Source: Atherinomorus stipes (Eukaryota; Chordata; Actinopteri; Atheriniformes; Atherinidae). From it: DNA of 64,000 bases. Location: NCBI GenBank assembly GCA_023101725.1, contig JALJCO010013720.1:395501-459500 (forward strand), given 5' to 3'. The position numbers and the translations under genes were made by a program. The notes beneath the pieces are model-generated. The model was not told the DNA's origin and made no database searches. It saw only the letters and a program-made list of their open reading frames with translations. Shown here piece after piece: positions 1 through 11,931 of the stretch; the first letter of the stretch is position 1, and the number at the start of each line of letters is the position of its first letter.

Positions 1-880
1 TCTATGTTCAGCTGGCGCCTCTACGGTATTTTACAGGACAGTTCCAACACAAAGACAGCATAATTACGCCCCGTTATAGGCATTGGGAAACAAAGCACAA
101 TTAGTGTCCGCACTGATATAATCAATTACAATCAACAAATTTCAGTTCAACCCCACTGATCTAGGTTAATAGTCAGCAATTATGACCAACATAATTAACC
201 CATTACTAACAAGGGAAAATTTTGAACAATGGTGTTCTTTCCACTGCATGGCCTTTGCATTTCTTTATCTGTTGGGGACTGACGAGGATCGTTCACCTCG
301 ACCAGTTTCTCAAACAGCCTCGTCCCATTTGTGTTATTTTCCCATGTTTCTTTTTTTTTTCACTTCAAAGAAAACCACAATATATTCATTAAGTCAACTC
401 AATAGCTTTTTGCATGTAAGGTCAACAACTCCCACATGTAAATCTGAGCTGATAATTGCCTTTTATCTGCACGAGGATCAATAAAGTTAAATGCAAGGGA
501 GTGAAAGGGGTAGAGGGGTGAAAGGGGAGGTTGACAAGAAAGAGAAAGCAGGCCTTTCTTAGTAAATGGAGAAACAGATGCCATGCAGTGATTGATTTTA
601 ACAGGTGTCGTCATCTGTGGAGCCCTCCAGTAGATGACTGCATCAATGGGCCATGTACAATCTGTTCTAGCTTGTACCCTGATGTGGTCTTAACACTAAG
701 AGAGAGTTAATTTATACGCATAATGTCAATAAAAACCTCCAAAGCATTATCCGCTTGGTGGAGTCGAAAACACTGATTGTTTCACCAGCACTCTCAGTCG
801 ATTCCCCCTGAGTATCCCAGAAATTTGCTGCATCCATCTGCTTTTGAGTCCAGCAGGAGGGATTTTTCTCTCTGAATTAC
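1..880 (-). other. tenm4: tenm4 intron (downstream of the EGF2-EGF3 exon), partial
   Basis: The intron begins at 880 on the minus strand with GTAATTC and runs out of the window at position 1. I see no exon, no convincing mobile element and only a short T-run near 350-360. A plus-strand stretch near 632-672 translates to an EGF-like string, but it is too short to support a gene. Confidence 0.6.
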
Positions 881-1075
881 CTTGATCACAGTTGACTCCT
901 TTGTGGCCAGCGTTGCACACACAGTTTCCAGCCACACAAAGTCCGTGTCCCCCGCACTGAGGATCGATGCACTGGGAAGCAGGAACATCGCACTCGGTTC
1001 CTTTCCAGCCGCTGTAACACTGACAGCGCCCCCTGGTGTACTGACCATTACCGCTGCACAGCACCGGACAGGCGG
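881..1075 (-). CDS. tenm4: tenm4 exon encoding EGF repeats 2 and 3
   Basis: This 195-nt exon has both ends in phase 1 (2 nt, 64 codons, 1 nt), so it could be skipped without shifting the frame. The acceptor reads CTCCTCAG|CCGCC and the donor CAAG|GTAATTC. It encodes [12 protein letters not shown]...GTEC (EGF2) followed by [12 protein letters not shown]...GVNC (EGF3), extracellular modules of the stalk. EGF2 has only five cysteines, because the usual third position is tyrosine (GNGQY). That is the known teneurin feature that leaves a free cysteine for disulfide-linked dimers; EGF5, the other such repeat, lies outside the window. EGF3 has the full six. The exon joins the EGF1 exon through a split GCC alanine codon and ends with the G of the next codon, where the family has an acidic residue before DCLDP. 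Identity is very secure. Confidence 0.95.
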
Positions 1076-1312
1076 CTGAGGAGAGATAACTGCTTTAAAG
1101 AACCCAAATTACAAAGCTAAAGCCCTTCTATGATCTATAGTGATTTCTTTCATTTAAGTTCCAGTGTCCTTTAGAGCCCATGCTGGGTGAGTACAGTCTG
1201 TTCTGACTGGCTAGCGGGGTGGAGTGCAAGCCAGGTGCTCAGTTTTAGTTCAGGAATGTGTCAAAAAGTCATGAAGTGAGCTTTATGCAAATTCATTACA
1301 TGGTTATGTCAT

Positions 1313-1868
1313 TAAAGGTACAGTATGTAAAAAAATCAAAGGACAATGGCAGAAAAATTTGATATATAATTCAAAACTGTGTTTCTATTGATGTGTAATC
1401 GCTGCACTAGAATAGCTGTTATATGTTTATTTTCTTAGAATGAGTCATTTATATCTACTTGCTGGGCGGTGCACATACAGTATGGAGGCTACCATATTTA
1501 TTCCACAATTTTTACTACGGTGTCCCTGAATGGACAAAACAATGTGTGTGAAGTAAGAACCATTTGAACTATAAAACTACTGTACCAGTTTTGTTTAGTG
1601 GGAGTTTAAGCACTGTTTTGGATAAGTAATGCCTTAAAAGACATTAAAAAAAAGTAGTTACTCATCGTACTATCATAGCCACACCGAAGACCCCTGGATT
1701 CATTCAGAGATGAAAACATCTTCATGTCTGGGGAAATTTTGGCCACCAACGGCCACCATACATTCACAAGTGCTTGGAATATGAAGCCATTTCAAAGAAA
1801 ACATCTTTTCCTTCAAATGCCCATCTTTACCACTAGATGTCAGTAATTCTTACATGCTGTACCTTTAA
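1313..1868. mobile_element. MITE-like element, copy 1 (terminal inverted repeats)
   Basis: The segment starts with TTAAAGGTACAGTATGTAA and ends with TTACATGCTGTACCTTTAA, a near-perfect inverted pair of about 19 bp. The interior has no coding capacity. Interior blocks such as the one around TACGGTGTCCCTGAATGGAC near 1515-1535 reappear, reverse-complemented and diverged, in the adjacent copy at 1865-2530. This is a typical layout for a non-autonomous DNA transposon. The family was not identified. Confidence 0.6.
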
Positions 1869-2530
1869 AGATGCAGTGTAAAAGAATTACTAACATTGGT
1901 GGTAAAGATGGGCTAAAAATTACTTCAAATTCAAAATGCAGTCAGGAATGTGTCATGAAAAAAACTTCATCCAGACACATGTTTTCATGTAGAATCAAGG
2001 CACTCCGCACATTACCCAAAGATCAGGAGCATCACAGCTGACGGGCAGCATAACGATAGTCCTTACTTGCTTAACAATGCCAAAAAAAAAAATTCAGTGA
2101 AGCTCCACACCTTTTTTTTTTTTTTTTTTTTTTTTGCTCTTCACATGTTCTCATGTGTAAGTGGATCCAGTGGCCTTTGGTGCAGCCATGACTCCAATAC
2201 AGGAAACTACAGGTCTACCGTCTTCTTCTATGGTGCTTTTAAAGCGTTACTTATCCCAAAAGGAGCTCTAGCTCCTATCAAAGCTGCTGCGGCGGTTTCA
2301 CTTCACAGTTATTTGTCCAGTAAGAGGCACCGTAGAAAAAACATAGTGCCTCAAATATGGCAGCTGCCATGTAAGGCAGAGCAAGTAGATATAAATGTCT
2401 CTTTCTAAGAGACTGGAAATATGACAGTCATTATAGTGAGATAATAAGATACAGACACAGATTTTAATGATATACTGTTTTACATTTTTCTGTCATTGAC
2501 TTGATTTTTTTTTACACACTGTACCTTTAA
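1865..2530. mobile_element. MITE-like element, copy 2 (opposite orientation)
   Basis: It begins TTTAAAGATGCAGTGTAAAA directly at the end of copy 1 and finishes TTTACACACTGTACCTTTAA, matching copy 1's ends. Its interior is related to copy 1 in reverse complement: for example TTTAAAGCGTTACTTATCCC near 2238-2257 corresponds to GGATAAGTAATGCCTTAAAA in copy 1. A T-run at about 2111-2135 interrupts it. The two copies sit head to head and share the boundary sequence. Confidence 0.55.
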
Positions 2531-3794
2531 ATAAAGGGATACAAAAGAGGCAGTATTAAATCAGTGTTTTCTATAGGAGGGAATAATCCACTTTGTGTAA
2601 CTTTGCTAGTTTACATCGTCAGACTGCTTTCTAACTCATTTAATCCTGAAGAGCATTTTGTTTCTTTACACAGCTAAAGGGTTTTCACATTGAAGGCTTC
2701 CTTTAAAACAGCCCTGTAAAAACTAATGGTTTTTAAAACATTGTCTCAGTACAAAGTAAAAGATGGAATAAAACCATTTCAGAGGCTCATGTTAATGATT
2801 ATCTTTAAAAAAGAAAAGAAAAGAAAAAAGTTCTATGCCATTGATGCCATTCCAGGCTTGAGTGGTAAAAAACATAAAGACATTGATGCTGCTTGAGTTC
2901 ATAATGGGTCAAAGCCCAATGATGGAGTAAGGATCACATCTCGCCCTAAGGCAGCTGAGAAAGCTTATATTCCCCTCCCAACCCTGCACTGGATAAAACC
3001 GCGTTGCAGAACTGATTGATGGATATTCTTTTTAATGACCCACACACATAGGTTTGAGATATTTCTTTGGACTGCAGTTTGTTGTCAAGCAGATGTTGAG
3101 ATAACTACAGGTGATTCAGTGTAGCAGGTGAAAGAGGTGAATGTTGCAGGTACTGTACCAGAGATACTGAACATGTAACATGCAAAGACATAAACACAGA
3201 AAGCACTTTTGAGTCAAATAATCAAAGATAATCAAAGAATCAGAACAATTAATGAAAATAATGAAACACCTGAAATTTATTTAAGCTCAGCACTCAAGAC
3301 TGTCAACAGACAGTTGAGAAAAGGACGAGAATATTCTGTGGTCATGGTGCTTGAACCTCAGAGTGTTTGCAAACCATCTCAAAGCAATATTGGGCCATTT
3401 CTGTTCTGGGATTTTTATGCTTCACACAAACCCACATAGTCTGTTTACCAAGTTAAACTGCCTGGCCCAATGTTAGTTTATCATTAAAGCTCCAGAGATA
3501 GAAATTGATTTTGTTTATTTTTCTAATTTCAACATGCATATTGAACAAAATTCAGTTTACCTCAGCTATACTGGGGTGGCAACTTGAATCTAAAAAAAAA
3601 CCCAAAACTTGGACGGGAAAAAAAAATCGAAACCATGTGCATTGCTAGCTGTGTAAGAGAGAAAAAAATCTTTTTTGAAATTTGGGTGAACTGGGTCCAT
3701 CTGACTCTTACCTGTTCAATTTTCCATTAATAGAGAGCTGAACTGATAAGCCTGAACTGACCCTTGAAGATAATTATAAAAGCGGAGTTATTAC

Positions 3795-3896
3795 CTCTGG
3801 AGCAGTATGGTCCTATGAATCCGGGGAAGCAGTGGCACGATCCTGCCACACACTCTCCATTCCCGTAGCAGTTGTGTGTGCACTCGGTCACAGATT
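3795..3896 (-). CDS. tenm4: tenm4 exon encoding EGF repeat 1
   Basis: This 102-nt exon is flanked by acceptor TACCCACAG|AATCTG and donor CCAGAG|GTAATAA, with phase 1 at both ends (2 nt, 33 codons, 1 nt). It encodes [20 protein letters not shown] followed by [13 protein letters not shown], the first teneurin EGF module, with all six cysteines. EGF1 is the membrane-proximal end of the eight-repeat array that forms the extracellular rod. The split codon at its start gives glutamate (G from the previous exon plus AA), as in the family's ESV-EC junction. The split at its end gives alanine. The exon is symmetric and could be skipped in frame, but no alternative exon is visible. Confidence 0.95.
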
Positions 3897-4974
3897 CTGT
3901 GGGTACAGAGGTGTGCAATTATTAATAACTTATCAGATTGTCACGTTGAAGCAAATCTGAAATTCCTCTTTAATTTCACATTTGACAACTGTACAGTTTA
4001 TGATACACTGCAAGACAAGCTCTTGGCTTTCTGTTTTTTCAGGGTGTGTAAGCATCTTTTATCTGCAGCGTTTGTATCAGGCATGGCATACATTTACAGC
4101 TGTTTGTCCATGTCCCACTAAGGGCTAAGCCTCCAGAACAGCATGTTGCAGGCTGACTGTTCTCATCTAAGCCATGTTAAGTAAAAGCCACACAGACATT
4201 TTAAATTAGACCAAATAATTCAATTTCTTTGACACATTTTCCTTCCCTCCTGTCTCCTCTTCTGCTTCACCACCACACCAGCCCCTTGAATGACTGATCA
4301 TGCCCACACAAGCCATGCAATCTCCTGAGTGTTTACAGCTCAAATCCTCTCTGAGTTGAAGTTAATCTGACATATCCTGCAGACAGATCTTGTGTTCTTT
4401 CAACAGACCATCGCTCATAAATCGCACCCCCAGAAGACCCGGACCCTCATTTTGATCAGTGTTAAGAGAGCCAACTTTTACGTTATTACTTTAGCTTGTA
4501 TTGGATGTTCATTGAGCCAGTGTCAGACCCAAGCAATTTTGGTCTCACACATCGATACCTTCATATTTGTAGCACCAGATCAATGGAACTCCCCAAAGGA
4601 AATAGAAAAAGAAATACATTAACTCAACCTTAGTGTTTTTCCTAGCTTAAAACCCACAAGGAAATTTCACAGACTTCAGAACACTGAAGAGGTTGTTAGG
4701 AGGAAGGATCAATGCTGGCTATGGTGTCTTGCATTAGAGCGCTGAGTAGAATAATCCACTCCCCAGCAATGAAAACTATATCTACCTCCTGCACGATTCG
4801 ACCTTTTCTTTTTTTGTTGTTTTATTTTTAAATCTCAGCTCGTTTGTGTGGCAGAAAGATGTTCAGACACAAACTCCTCATGCAGGCACAGTTAAAGTCC
4901 TGCAAAAATGTCATCACACATCCGTCCAATCACACTCATTAGCTGTGCCGATGTGCAGATGTGAGTCTTCGTAC
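3897..4974 (-). other. tenm4: tenm4 intron between stalk exon and EGF1
   Basis: This 1078-bp intron starts GTACGAAG and ends CTCTGTACCCACAG. It holds no exon or repeat I recognise apart from a short T-rich stretch near 4805-4830. Confidence 0.8.
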
Positions 4975-5185
4975 CCTGGACGATGGTGTTGTAGGAGATG
5001 ACTTCCACGCTTCTTCCGTCGTTGTAGAAGGCAAAGTGCCACACCCCAGAGTCCAGGTACTGAATGAATCCGGCCTGGTGGACGGTTACTGGGTGATCCA
5101 TCCAGACCCTCGTGTCTGCTTCCACAGAAGTCCGATGCTCTTTGGCGATAAGCCGGCTGCCGTCCAATAGCTCTACAAAGTCATA
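4975..5185 (-). CDS. tenm4: tenm4 exon, extracellular stalk second half
   Basis: This 211-nt exon starts in phase 0 (acceptor TTGTTTGCAG|TATGAC) and ends in phase 1 (donor GTCCAGG|GTACGA): 70 codons plus 1 nt. It begins [14 protein letters not shown], the motif that most favours the teneurin-4 paralogue, and includes [19 protein letters not shown], strongly conserved in teneurins. It is the conserved region between the membrane and the EGF rod. In TENM2 and TENM3, as I recall, a dibasic RERR site for furin-type cleavage lies in the variable part. Here that part reads [19 protein letters not shown] and has no such site, so ectodomain shedding there is not predicted. Its frame continues the 8762-8976 exon (SHTQ|YDF). 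Confidence 0.95.
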
Positions 5186-6230
5186 CTGCAAACAATACAG
5201 ATTGAAGCAGATGCAAGAAGATAGTCATTTAAATGGCAGTATAATCCAATCAGACAGAAAATAGGCAGGGGAGTTAAAAAAGTGCTTTTTGTTTGCTTTT
5301 TAAATATGGGATGTTTTGTATGCACATCCAGCCTAACAGGGGGCTGTGCATAGTTTTAAAGCAAAACACAAGCCAAAAGTAGTTTGTGGAAAGAGCAAAT
5401 ATTCAAATATAATAAATGCAAATTTTTCACTGGCAGTTATTTGGAATTGATAGATGTTTTCTGGAGAGGTGTTTGTGCGCTGATTGAACTGATATAACTC
5501 TGAGGCGAACACAGAAACTACACTCTGAAACCTGACAGGAGTCCACAAAAAAAAGAATTAAGTGTTTATTACCATCTGTGAAAGTAGCATTTGCTTTGCT
5601 GAGACACCTAAACCACGCTGACTTCAGACTGGTTAAGATAAACATCTACAAATTGTGACAACTCTGAGACATTTCCCCTCATACCCACAATAAAATACAG
5701 ATAACAAAAACAGGTAACAACAGAAAAACCGACACTGTGCTGTTTCTTTCACATTGGGAATTCAGCATGATCGTATCCCCTTTTTTTTTCAAACAAACAT
5801 TGATTTACAGTGTAAACAAATTGCTATAAGTTATTCCTGCTGATGAGTAAAGAGGCACATCTGTTCCAATTGCACCTGCTCAACACCTGAACCTGGTTTT
5901 AATCAGACCTGCAGTGGCAGAAGCCAGCGTGACGCATACAGCACAAGCAACAATCCCCAAACCGGCTCGGGCTGCAGAGGCGCAAGGCAGACGGCAGAGT
6001 ACCTGGCTTAGGTGCTTCTTAGCAGCACAGAACCGAGTCGAGAGTGAAAAGGAGTCTGTGGGCTATATTCAGGGTGGGGGGCATACAGTCTGTCCCAGGA
6101 GCTGGTTTCTAAATAGGTCCAGTTCAAATCCTGAGATGAACTCAGCTGCAGACGGCTTTGATTGATGAGGCACCGATTTTTAACCACACACAGCTAAGCG
6201 TCTCAAAATAAGATTTTAAAGAGTTGCTCC

Positions 6231-6295
6231 ATTATTATTATTATTATCATTATCATTATTGTTATGATGATTATCATTATTATTATTATTATTCA
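6231..6295. repeat. (ATT)n imperfect microsatellite
   Basis: ATT/ATC trinucleotides repeat with several substitutions over about 65 bp. Confidence 0.85.
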
Positions 6296-7734
6296 AAGTA
6301 ATTAATGCACAAAGATAAAAAAGATAATCAAGATACACTTTCTTCTTTAAAGTGCAGTAAATCCTTTTTGATCGTTTGTTGGTCAACGTTTGATGAATGG
6401 ACTTTTGAATTCAGATGTATTCTACACCCAGCCTAATAAAAACAAGGCACATTTCCACTTGGTTGAAAGATGGAGTTTAAAATACATTAAAACAGGATTT
6501 TGAGTGAGCAAGAATGTAATCCAAGCAGCAGGTCAATGTTCTAATTTAAAGCTCCTTTGAGCAGGACAGAGGGGGCTGGGTGGGATATTAACCTGGTGGA
6601 AGTTGACTTCTTTGTGCTGTTGACTTAAGAGGGAAGTAATAAATACAGTTCATCCCACAATCCTTTAACCCTCCTGGCCAAGTGCATACATCTTGATTAG
6701 CTGGTGTGAGAGCCGCCCTCCCTCCCCAACTCATCTCAATCCAATGATTCCAGTGAATCAGAGTCAGGAGACCAAGCGTGGAGAGACTGAGGAGGAATGC
6801 TTCGTAAATTCCTCAACCTTTAGATGGAATAAGCTCATTGTACAACTGAGTGTAAACCTATAAAGGGAGGAAAAAAAGAAGAAAAGTTTGTTTCTACGAA
6901 CTTGTCTGGTTTGTATCCTCGCAGACAAACACTCAATAGCAGATGGAGGAAGTCTATATTTGAGGAAGGTGGAAAGGTTGTTGCACTTAAATGCTGTCTT
7001 GTCTTCCAAGCAGTGAATACGACTAACAGTCAATATCTCTCATTGGGGTCTTTCATGCTCAGTTAAGTAAATGCATTGATTTGTGCCCCCAGTACCTGAG
7101 CAGAATGTAATTTAGTAGAAGACACAATGGGCACAATGTCTGGCATTGACATGCTTGAGTGTCTGAACGACAATTGCTTGAGACAGAAAAGTAGTGTGTT
7201 GTTAATTAGTACCCTTTGGTCTTTGATTTTGTTGGGTTACAGTGTTTTTGTTTTTTACCCTAGAAGTGCAATCCATCTCTCAAAGTGTTACTTGCACCAG
7301 ACTTTGTTCCATCAGCGTGTGCCCCTAACTGTCTGCACTTGAGTAAAGATTGTTCTCACAAAGAGACAATGTCAAAAAGGTGAAGCTGGGAGCATTTGTT
7401 TTACATCAAGTGTTGGAAAATAACACTGCCTGAGTGCAGCACCATCAAAACACATCGGGTGTCATTCAAAAGACAAGTTAGACACTTTTGGAGATAAATA
7501 AATAAACAAGTTAGTTTCCAATTGGCTGAGATTTAGAGAAACTGTGCATGACCACACATATGCCAACCCAAAAGGAAAGAACAAATAACAATATACGCCT
7601 TTGCAAAAGCACAGATGCTCAACATTCAAATAATTGGGTGAAATAATAAGGATGGATAAATTACCATATTAAATTATGTACATTCAGAAAGTTTGTTTCT
7701 ATAAAAGTTGAGGAGAGTTTGCCAAAAGTAAACC

Positions 7735-7807
<73 letters not shown>

Positions 7808-7820
7808 TTTAATTTAATTT
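7735..7820. repeat. poly-A / (AT)n / poly-T symmetric tract
   Basis: An A-run leads into about 49 bp of pure AT dinucleotides (7752-7800), followed by a T-run. The tract is self-complementary over nearly its full length. Confidence 0.9.
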
Positions 7821-8761
7821 TTTTTTCTTAATGTCATGAAATGTTGAAGCTTACCAATTCAAGTGTGACATTTATTGAGGGCGATAGTGCAAAGAATTAA
7901 GGGGTTTCATCATCTACAGCAAACAATATCATTTAAAGATTCAGAGAATCAGAGAAGTTTCTGCACACAAGAGACAGAAACAAAAAGCAATACTGAATAG
8001 TGAACATGTTTTGGCCCTTAGGCAACACTGCATTAGAAATAGACAGAATTCTGTAGTGGAAATCACTGCATGCACAGGAAATACCTCAGAAAAACCGCCC
8101 TTGAGGAATTCAGCTTGTTTCTGCATCCAAACATACAAGTTAAAAACAATAATAAATAAAAACGTGTGAATCAAAATTTCACATGCTTTATGGAAATCAT
8201 CAACACGTGCCTTTCAGCTGGAAGAAAGCAACTCTCAAGGTTCTTATCAGTGAATATTTCAGATGTCAGAATCCATGATGGGATGGAGGTGCCTAATGGA
8301 CATGGTACAGATAACTGCCGCATCTGTAAGGCAGCATGCATTAATGCTCAATGATATACTCAGGATTGAAAGCAACATGCCATCCAAAAGATGTTTTCCA
8401 GGGAAGGACTTTCTAATTTCAGCAAGACAATGTCAAAGCAAATCTGTTCCAACAACATGGCTTTGTGCCCTGTTTGCAAAGCAGACTGAAGGCAGTATTT
8501 AAAGAAGTACAACAAAAGAAGACCTGAAGGTTAGTCAGCATGGCAAGTTTCATCTTCAAAACCACATCCTACGTTTCCAAATGGCTTGTGTATGATGAAG
8601 GGAAATAATCATAATCTCTGAGTTTCTCCATCATTTCTCAGCTTTTTGAAACTCTCATATAAACCCTCCCCTTCAAAGCAGCACAGCACCATGAAGGGAA
8701 GCAAGAATGGAATTTTCCTGTCTTCAACAAATAAAAGAAATCTGAAGAAAACCATTTTTAC

Positions 8762-8976
8762 CTGAGTGTGAGATGGTGCAAGGCCCTTCCGTCCGTAAAC
8801 TCCAATCAATGCGTTCTTCTGCACCGAGATATTGAACTTGAGGAAGCGTGGTTGCTCCATGCTTAGCTGGGAACGCCAGAAGACCCCAGGTGGGACGCTC
8901 TGAGCCACCCTTTTCCCAATGTCCACCTGCCCGGTGTCGATGGAGTTGTTCTCCTGGTGGAGTACGCCACTCCTCC
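8762..8976 (-). CDS. tenm4: tenm4 exon, extracellular stalk first half
   Basis: This 215-nt exon (2 nt plus 71 codons, ending in phase 0) has acceptor TTTTGTACTGTAG|GGAGG and donor ACTCAG|GTAAAAATGG. It encodes the conserved ectodomain block just outside the membrane: [47 protein letters not shown] and the terminal SHTQ. The PPGVFWRSQ and LKFNIS motifs are hallmarks of all teneurins. Two N-glycosylation sequons are visible, NNS and NIS. The split first codon (G from the upstream exon plus GG) is glycine. Together with the following 211-nt exon it makes an in-frame unit of 426 nt, so these two exons would have to be skipped together to keep the frame. Confidence 0.95.
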
Positions 8977-9819
8977 CTACAGTACAAAACCCCATCAATC
9001 ACATGGAACAGAATAAAAACGGAGATTTGAAGGTCATAAGGTTTTTAAAGTTTCACATCTCTGTGAAACACTTAAAAGCTCTGACTCTACGAACATCTGA
9101 TGCCGCATTCTTGCTACTTTTCAACGTAATCTGCAAGGACATGACTGCAGGATTGTCACATCTGTTCCAAATGGGCTGTGACCAACCTGACAGGATTAAA
9201 AGCACCGTTTTCATCCAAAACTAACAGAGAAAAATCAAAAAAGAAAGACCAGCTGTAATTGTCTTTTTTATAAGACTCACGAGCTGAATCTCCCATCATC
9301 GCTGTGGTCCTTGTGGCTTACAAAGTGAGGCTTCATATCAGATAAGGTGTAAATGGAATCTGTCAGATACACTTAGAACTACCTAGCCAGAGCAATAACG
9401 GCAAATCAAAACAATTTGTTGAATGATGTCCTTCAGCGGTGTCCTTACAATATCAGTCGTTTGTGGATAGTAACATGGTTATTGTAGTCACAGGAAAAAC
9501 CAGGGTGTACAACACCATGCTCTCATGACAAATGTTATTGAAATGAATAAAAAAAAATCCACAAGAGAGTTCAGTTCCTCACCATTCGAAGCTGTGGTTG
9601 AGGGAGAAATGCGTGTGGATGATGCAGAGCAACGCAAACAACGCAACCTGGTTGTATGTGGACACATGTGCTGAAGCTGTGAGTATATCTGTTCATGCCA
9701 GACATCCTTTATTTGCATGCCTCAGTGTTGGGTGTGTAATGAGGCCATTGCCTGTCACTTCAGCTTCACTCAAAGAGAGGATTGGAGGCCAAGTTTACCT
9801 CTGGGGAGAATAATAGCTG

Positions 9820-10140
9820 GCTATTGATTGCCTTTAAACAGTCCAAAACCTGCCTCATGCTATCTTAATTAGCAGTACTTATGAGGATTTAAATCTAGCC
9901 GAGTTTAAACAATTGAGCTTTTGCCTGGCCTCCTCAACTCAATTAATTCTTCCATGGCCATGCATTTTAAGTACTGCGCTGTGCTTAGAGATTCATTGGG
10001 TGGCTTTTGCAGTAAAGGTGAGCTGAGATGGCCCGCTAGCTTGTTGATGAATACACAATGGTCCAAGATTATGATTAGAGAGTACAAAGCTGTCTGGAGT
10101 CACTCAATTGATTTTCAGAGGTTGGAAAGATCTCAATAAA
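9820..10140. promoter_or_regulatory. Candidate intronic regulatory block
   Basis: Low-repeat AT-rich sequence with homeodomain-type motifs (TAATTA at 9866-9871, AATTAATT at 9941-9948) and no simple repeats. It looks like typical conserved non-coding DNA in developmental gene introns. This is inference only, as conservation cannot be tested here. Confidence 0.25.
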
Positions 10141-11666
10141 TTCTCATGGCTCTGCATTGAGCTGAGGTTGGAGGCCAAATGTTTTGCTGTTGCAACTTGT
10201 TTGAGTTGTCATTTTACAATTTCTCCTATTTAATTAATCTTAATGGTTTTATTTCATTTCCTCATATTTCTGTCAAATACCAGGAGATAAAGGTTACAAA
10301 TTCTCTCCACCTCCTGAGAAAAAACCTTCAGCTTTTAGTGGGTTGCTTTAAAACATCTTTGCTTTTTAGAATTTGTATTTTTTTTCCCTCCTTTTTTTTC
10401 TGCATGTAGCAAATAACCTTTCATGTTGTGGACTTGGAGGAAAATTATCAGCAAGAATGTAATAAAATGTTAAACTATACTTCTCCTGAAGATGATAGAA
10501 GTCCATTGTGTTGCACAGGCATGTTTTTACAAGAAACAAGGATGGACAAACCAAACTGGGCTTTTTATAGTCCTATTTTTTTTTTAGCTCCAGAGGACTT
10601 GAGACCCAACCTGGATGGGTTATAGATGGGAATATGCATGAAGCCAGGTTTGGATTTGGTTTGATATCATTACTGAGTCTGTTTAATATTATCTGTAAAA
10701 CACAGGTGGACCTAATGAGATCATCACTGATGATTAGAGATGGGTAATTTTGTTATCTTGTTATATTGTGTGGCACAATTAAGTTTTCACGCAAGGTGCA
10801 TGAGCATCTTTAACCACACATTGGTATCAACGGCGCGTGTCAACTCCCTCTCCTGCACAGAGAGCAGAGGTCAGGCTACATGACAGAGAATCAGTGTTGC
10901 CAGCCATTTCCAATTAACTGTACCTAAAGCCTCCTAAAAAACCCTCTAAATGTAGCTGGGTGATGCCATATGCTAATTAACCTATTCATGAAGTAATCAT
11001 ATTGCATTACATTTCTATCTGTGCCTGCCCTTTAGATCTTTTTTTTTTTTTTTTTGCTTTTTTTTTTCTTTTCTTTTATTAGTACGGATAAATTTCAAAT
11101 AAAGCTCTTGCTTTCATGCACATTTTTCTGTTCCTGTCATCACACAGCAAAACAAGTTGTGACTGAAAAGTGGCCAATTAAGAGTACGTGTCAAGCCACA
11201 GCTAATGTCAGGGCATTTAGAGACCGCTGCTTTAATATTATCCTCATTTCATAAGCACAGCCATATCTGACGAAAACACCATCTGTTAAATAGAGCTTCT
11301 ATGCTGCAGGTTGTGCTATATTTCCCTGTACGCTGATCTCGCAGACAAAATGTGAAATATGGAAGATCTCAGCTTTTTTGCTCATGCAGTCTTCAGCCTC
11401 AGGACCAACTACCTGGCCAAAACTTTGCTTGTGGGATCAGCTTAAAGCGCTGCAGAAGCTGGTCTCACTGAGTAAAGTGGAAGTGAGGTGTCTTCCACAG
11501 TGGGGAAGACATCTGACAATATTTGGCCTAAGTCTTTTTCTTTGAAATAAAAGATGCAGAGGCAACATGAAAATAAAATCTAAAAATAAGTCCACTAAGT
11601 TGTGAACAATGCATTAATCAACTAACAATTCCAATGTTAGAGGCTATGACAGCCAGTTGTTTTCAC

Positions 11667-11697
<31 letters not shown>

Positions 11698-11725
11698 TTT
11701 TACTGATATCTGATATACTAATATG

Positions 11726-11897
11726 CTTTTTTTCTCTCTCTCTTAGTATTGTTTTATTAATTCTTCTCTTTTTAAGTAGGTCTTATGTGTTTATATCTTT
11801 ATATGTTTTTAGCCTTGTTTTGATGTCCTGCTATGTACAGCACTTTGGGCATCCAGCTGGATGCAGAAATCGGTGCTATATAAATTAAATAAATTAA
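11726..11897 (+). mobile_element. L2-type LINE 3' end (or L2-tailed SINE)
   Basis: The segment contains TGTACAGCACTTTGGGCATC and GGTGCTATATAAATTAAAT and ends in a short tandem AAATG-like tail (to about 11897). The phrase 'AGCACTTTG ... GCTATATAAAT' followed by a simple tail is characteristic of L2-clade LINE 3' ends in fishes. No coding part remains. Confidence 0.6.
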
Positions 11898-11931
11898 ATG
11901 AAATGAAATGAAACTATGAAACTAATTTTCG

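Larger units (their letters stand above)
1076..3794 (-). other. tenm4: tenm4 intron between EGF1 and EGF2-3 exons
   Basis: This 2719-bp intron starts GTAATAAC at 3794 and ends CTCCTCAG at 1076. Most of its 3' half is the pair of inverted-terminal-repeat elements at 1313-2530. The remaining 2531-3794 shows only short A-runs and no recognisable exon. Confidence 0.8.
5186..8761 (-). other. tenm4: tenm4 intron between the two stalk exons
   Basis: This 3576-bp intron starts GTAAAAATGG and ends TTGTTTGCAG. It contains an ATT-rich microsatellite at 6231-6295 and the long A-AT-T tract at 7735-7820. The rest shows no exon, and small open frames in it have no recognisable similarity. Confidence 0.8.

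Noticed and set aside
632..672. Plus-strand peptide resembling an EGF start (DDCINGPC)
   Set aside because: Only about 14 codons, opposite strand to the gene, and no splice sites or continuing EGF pattern.
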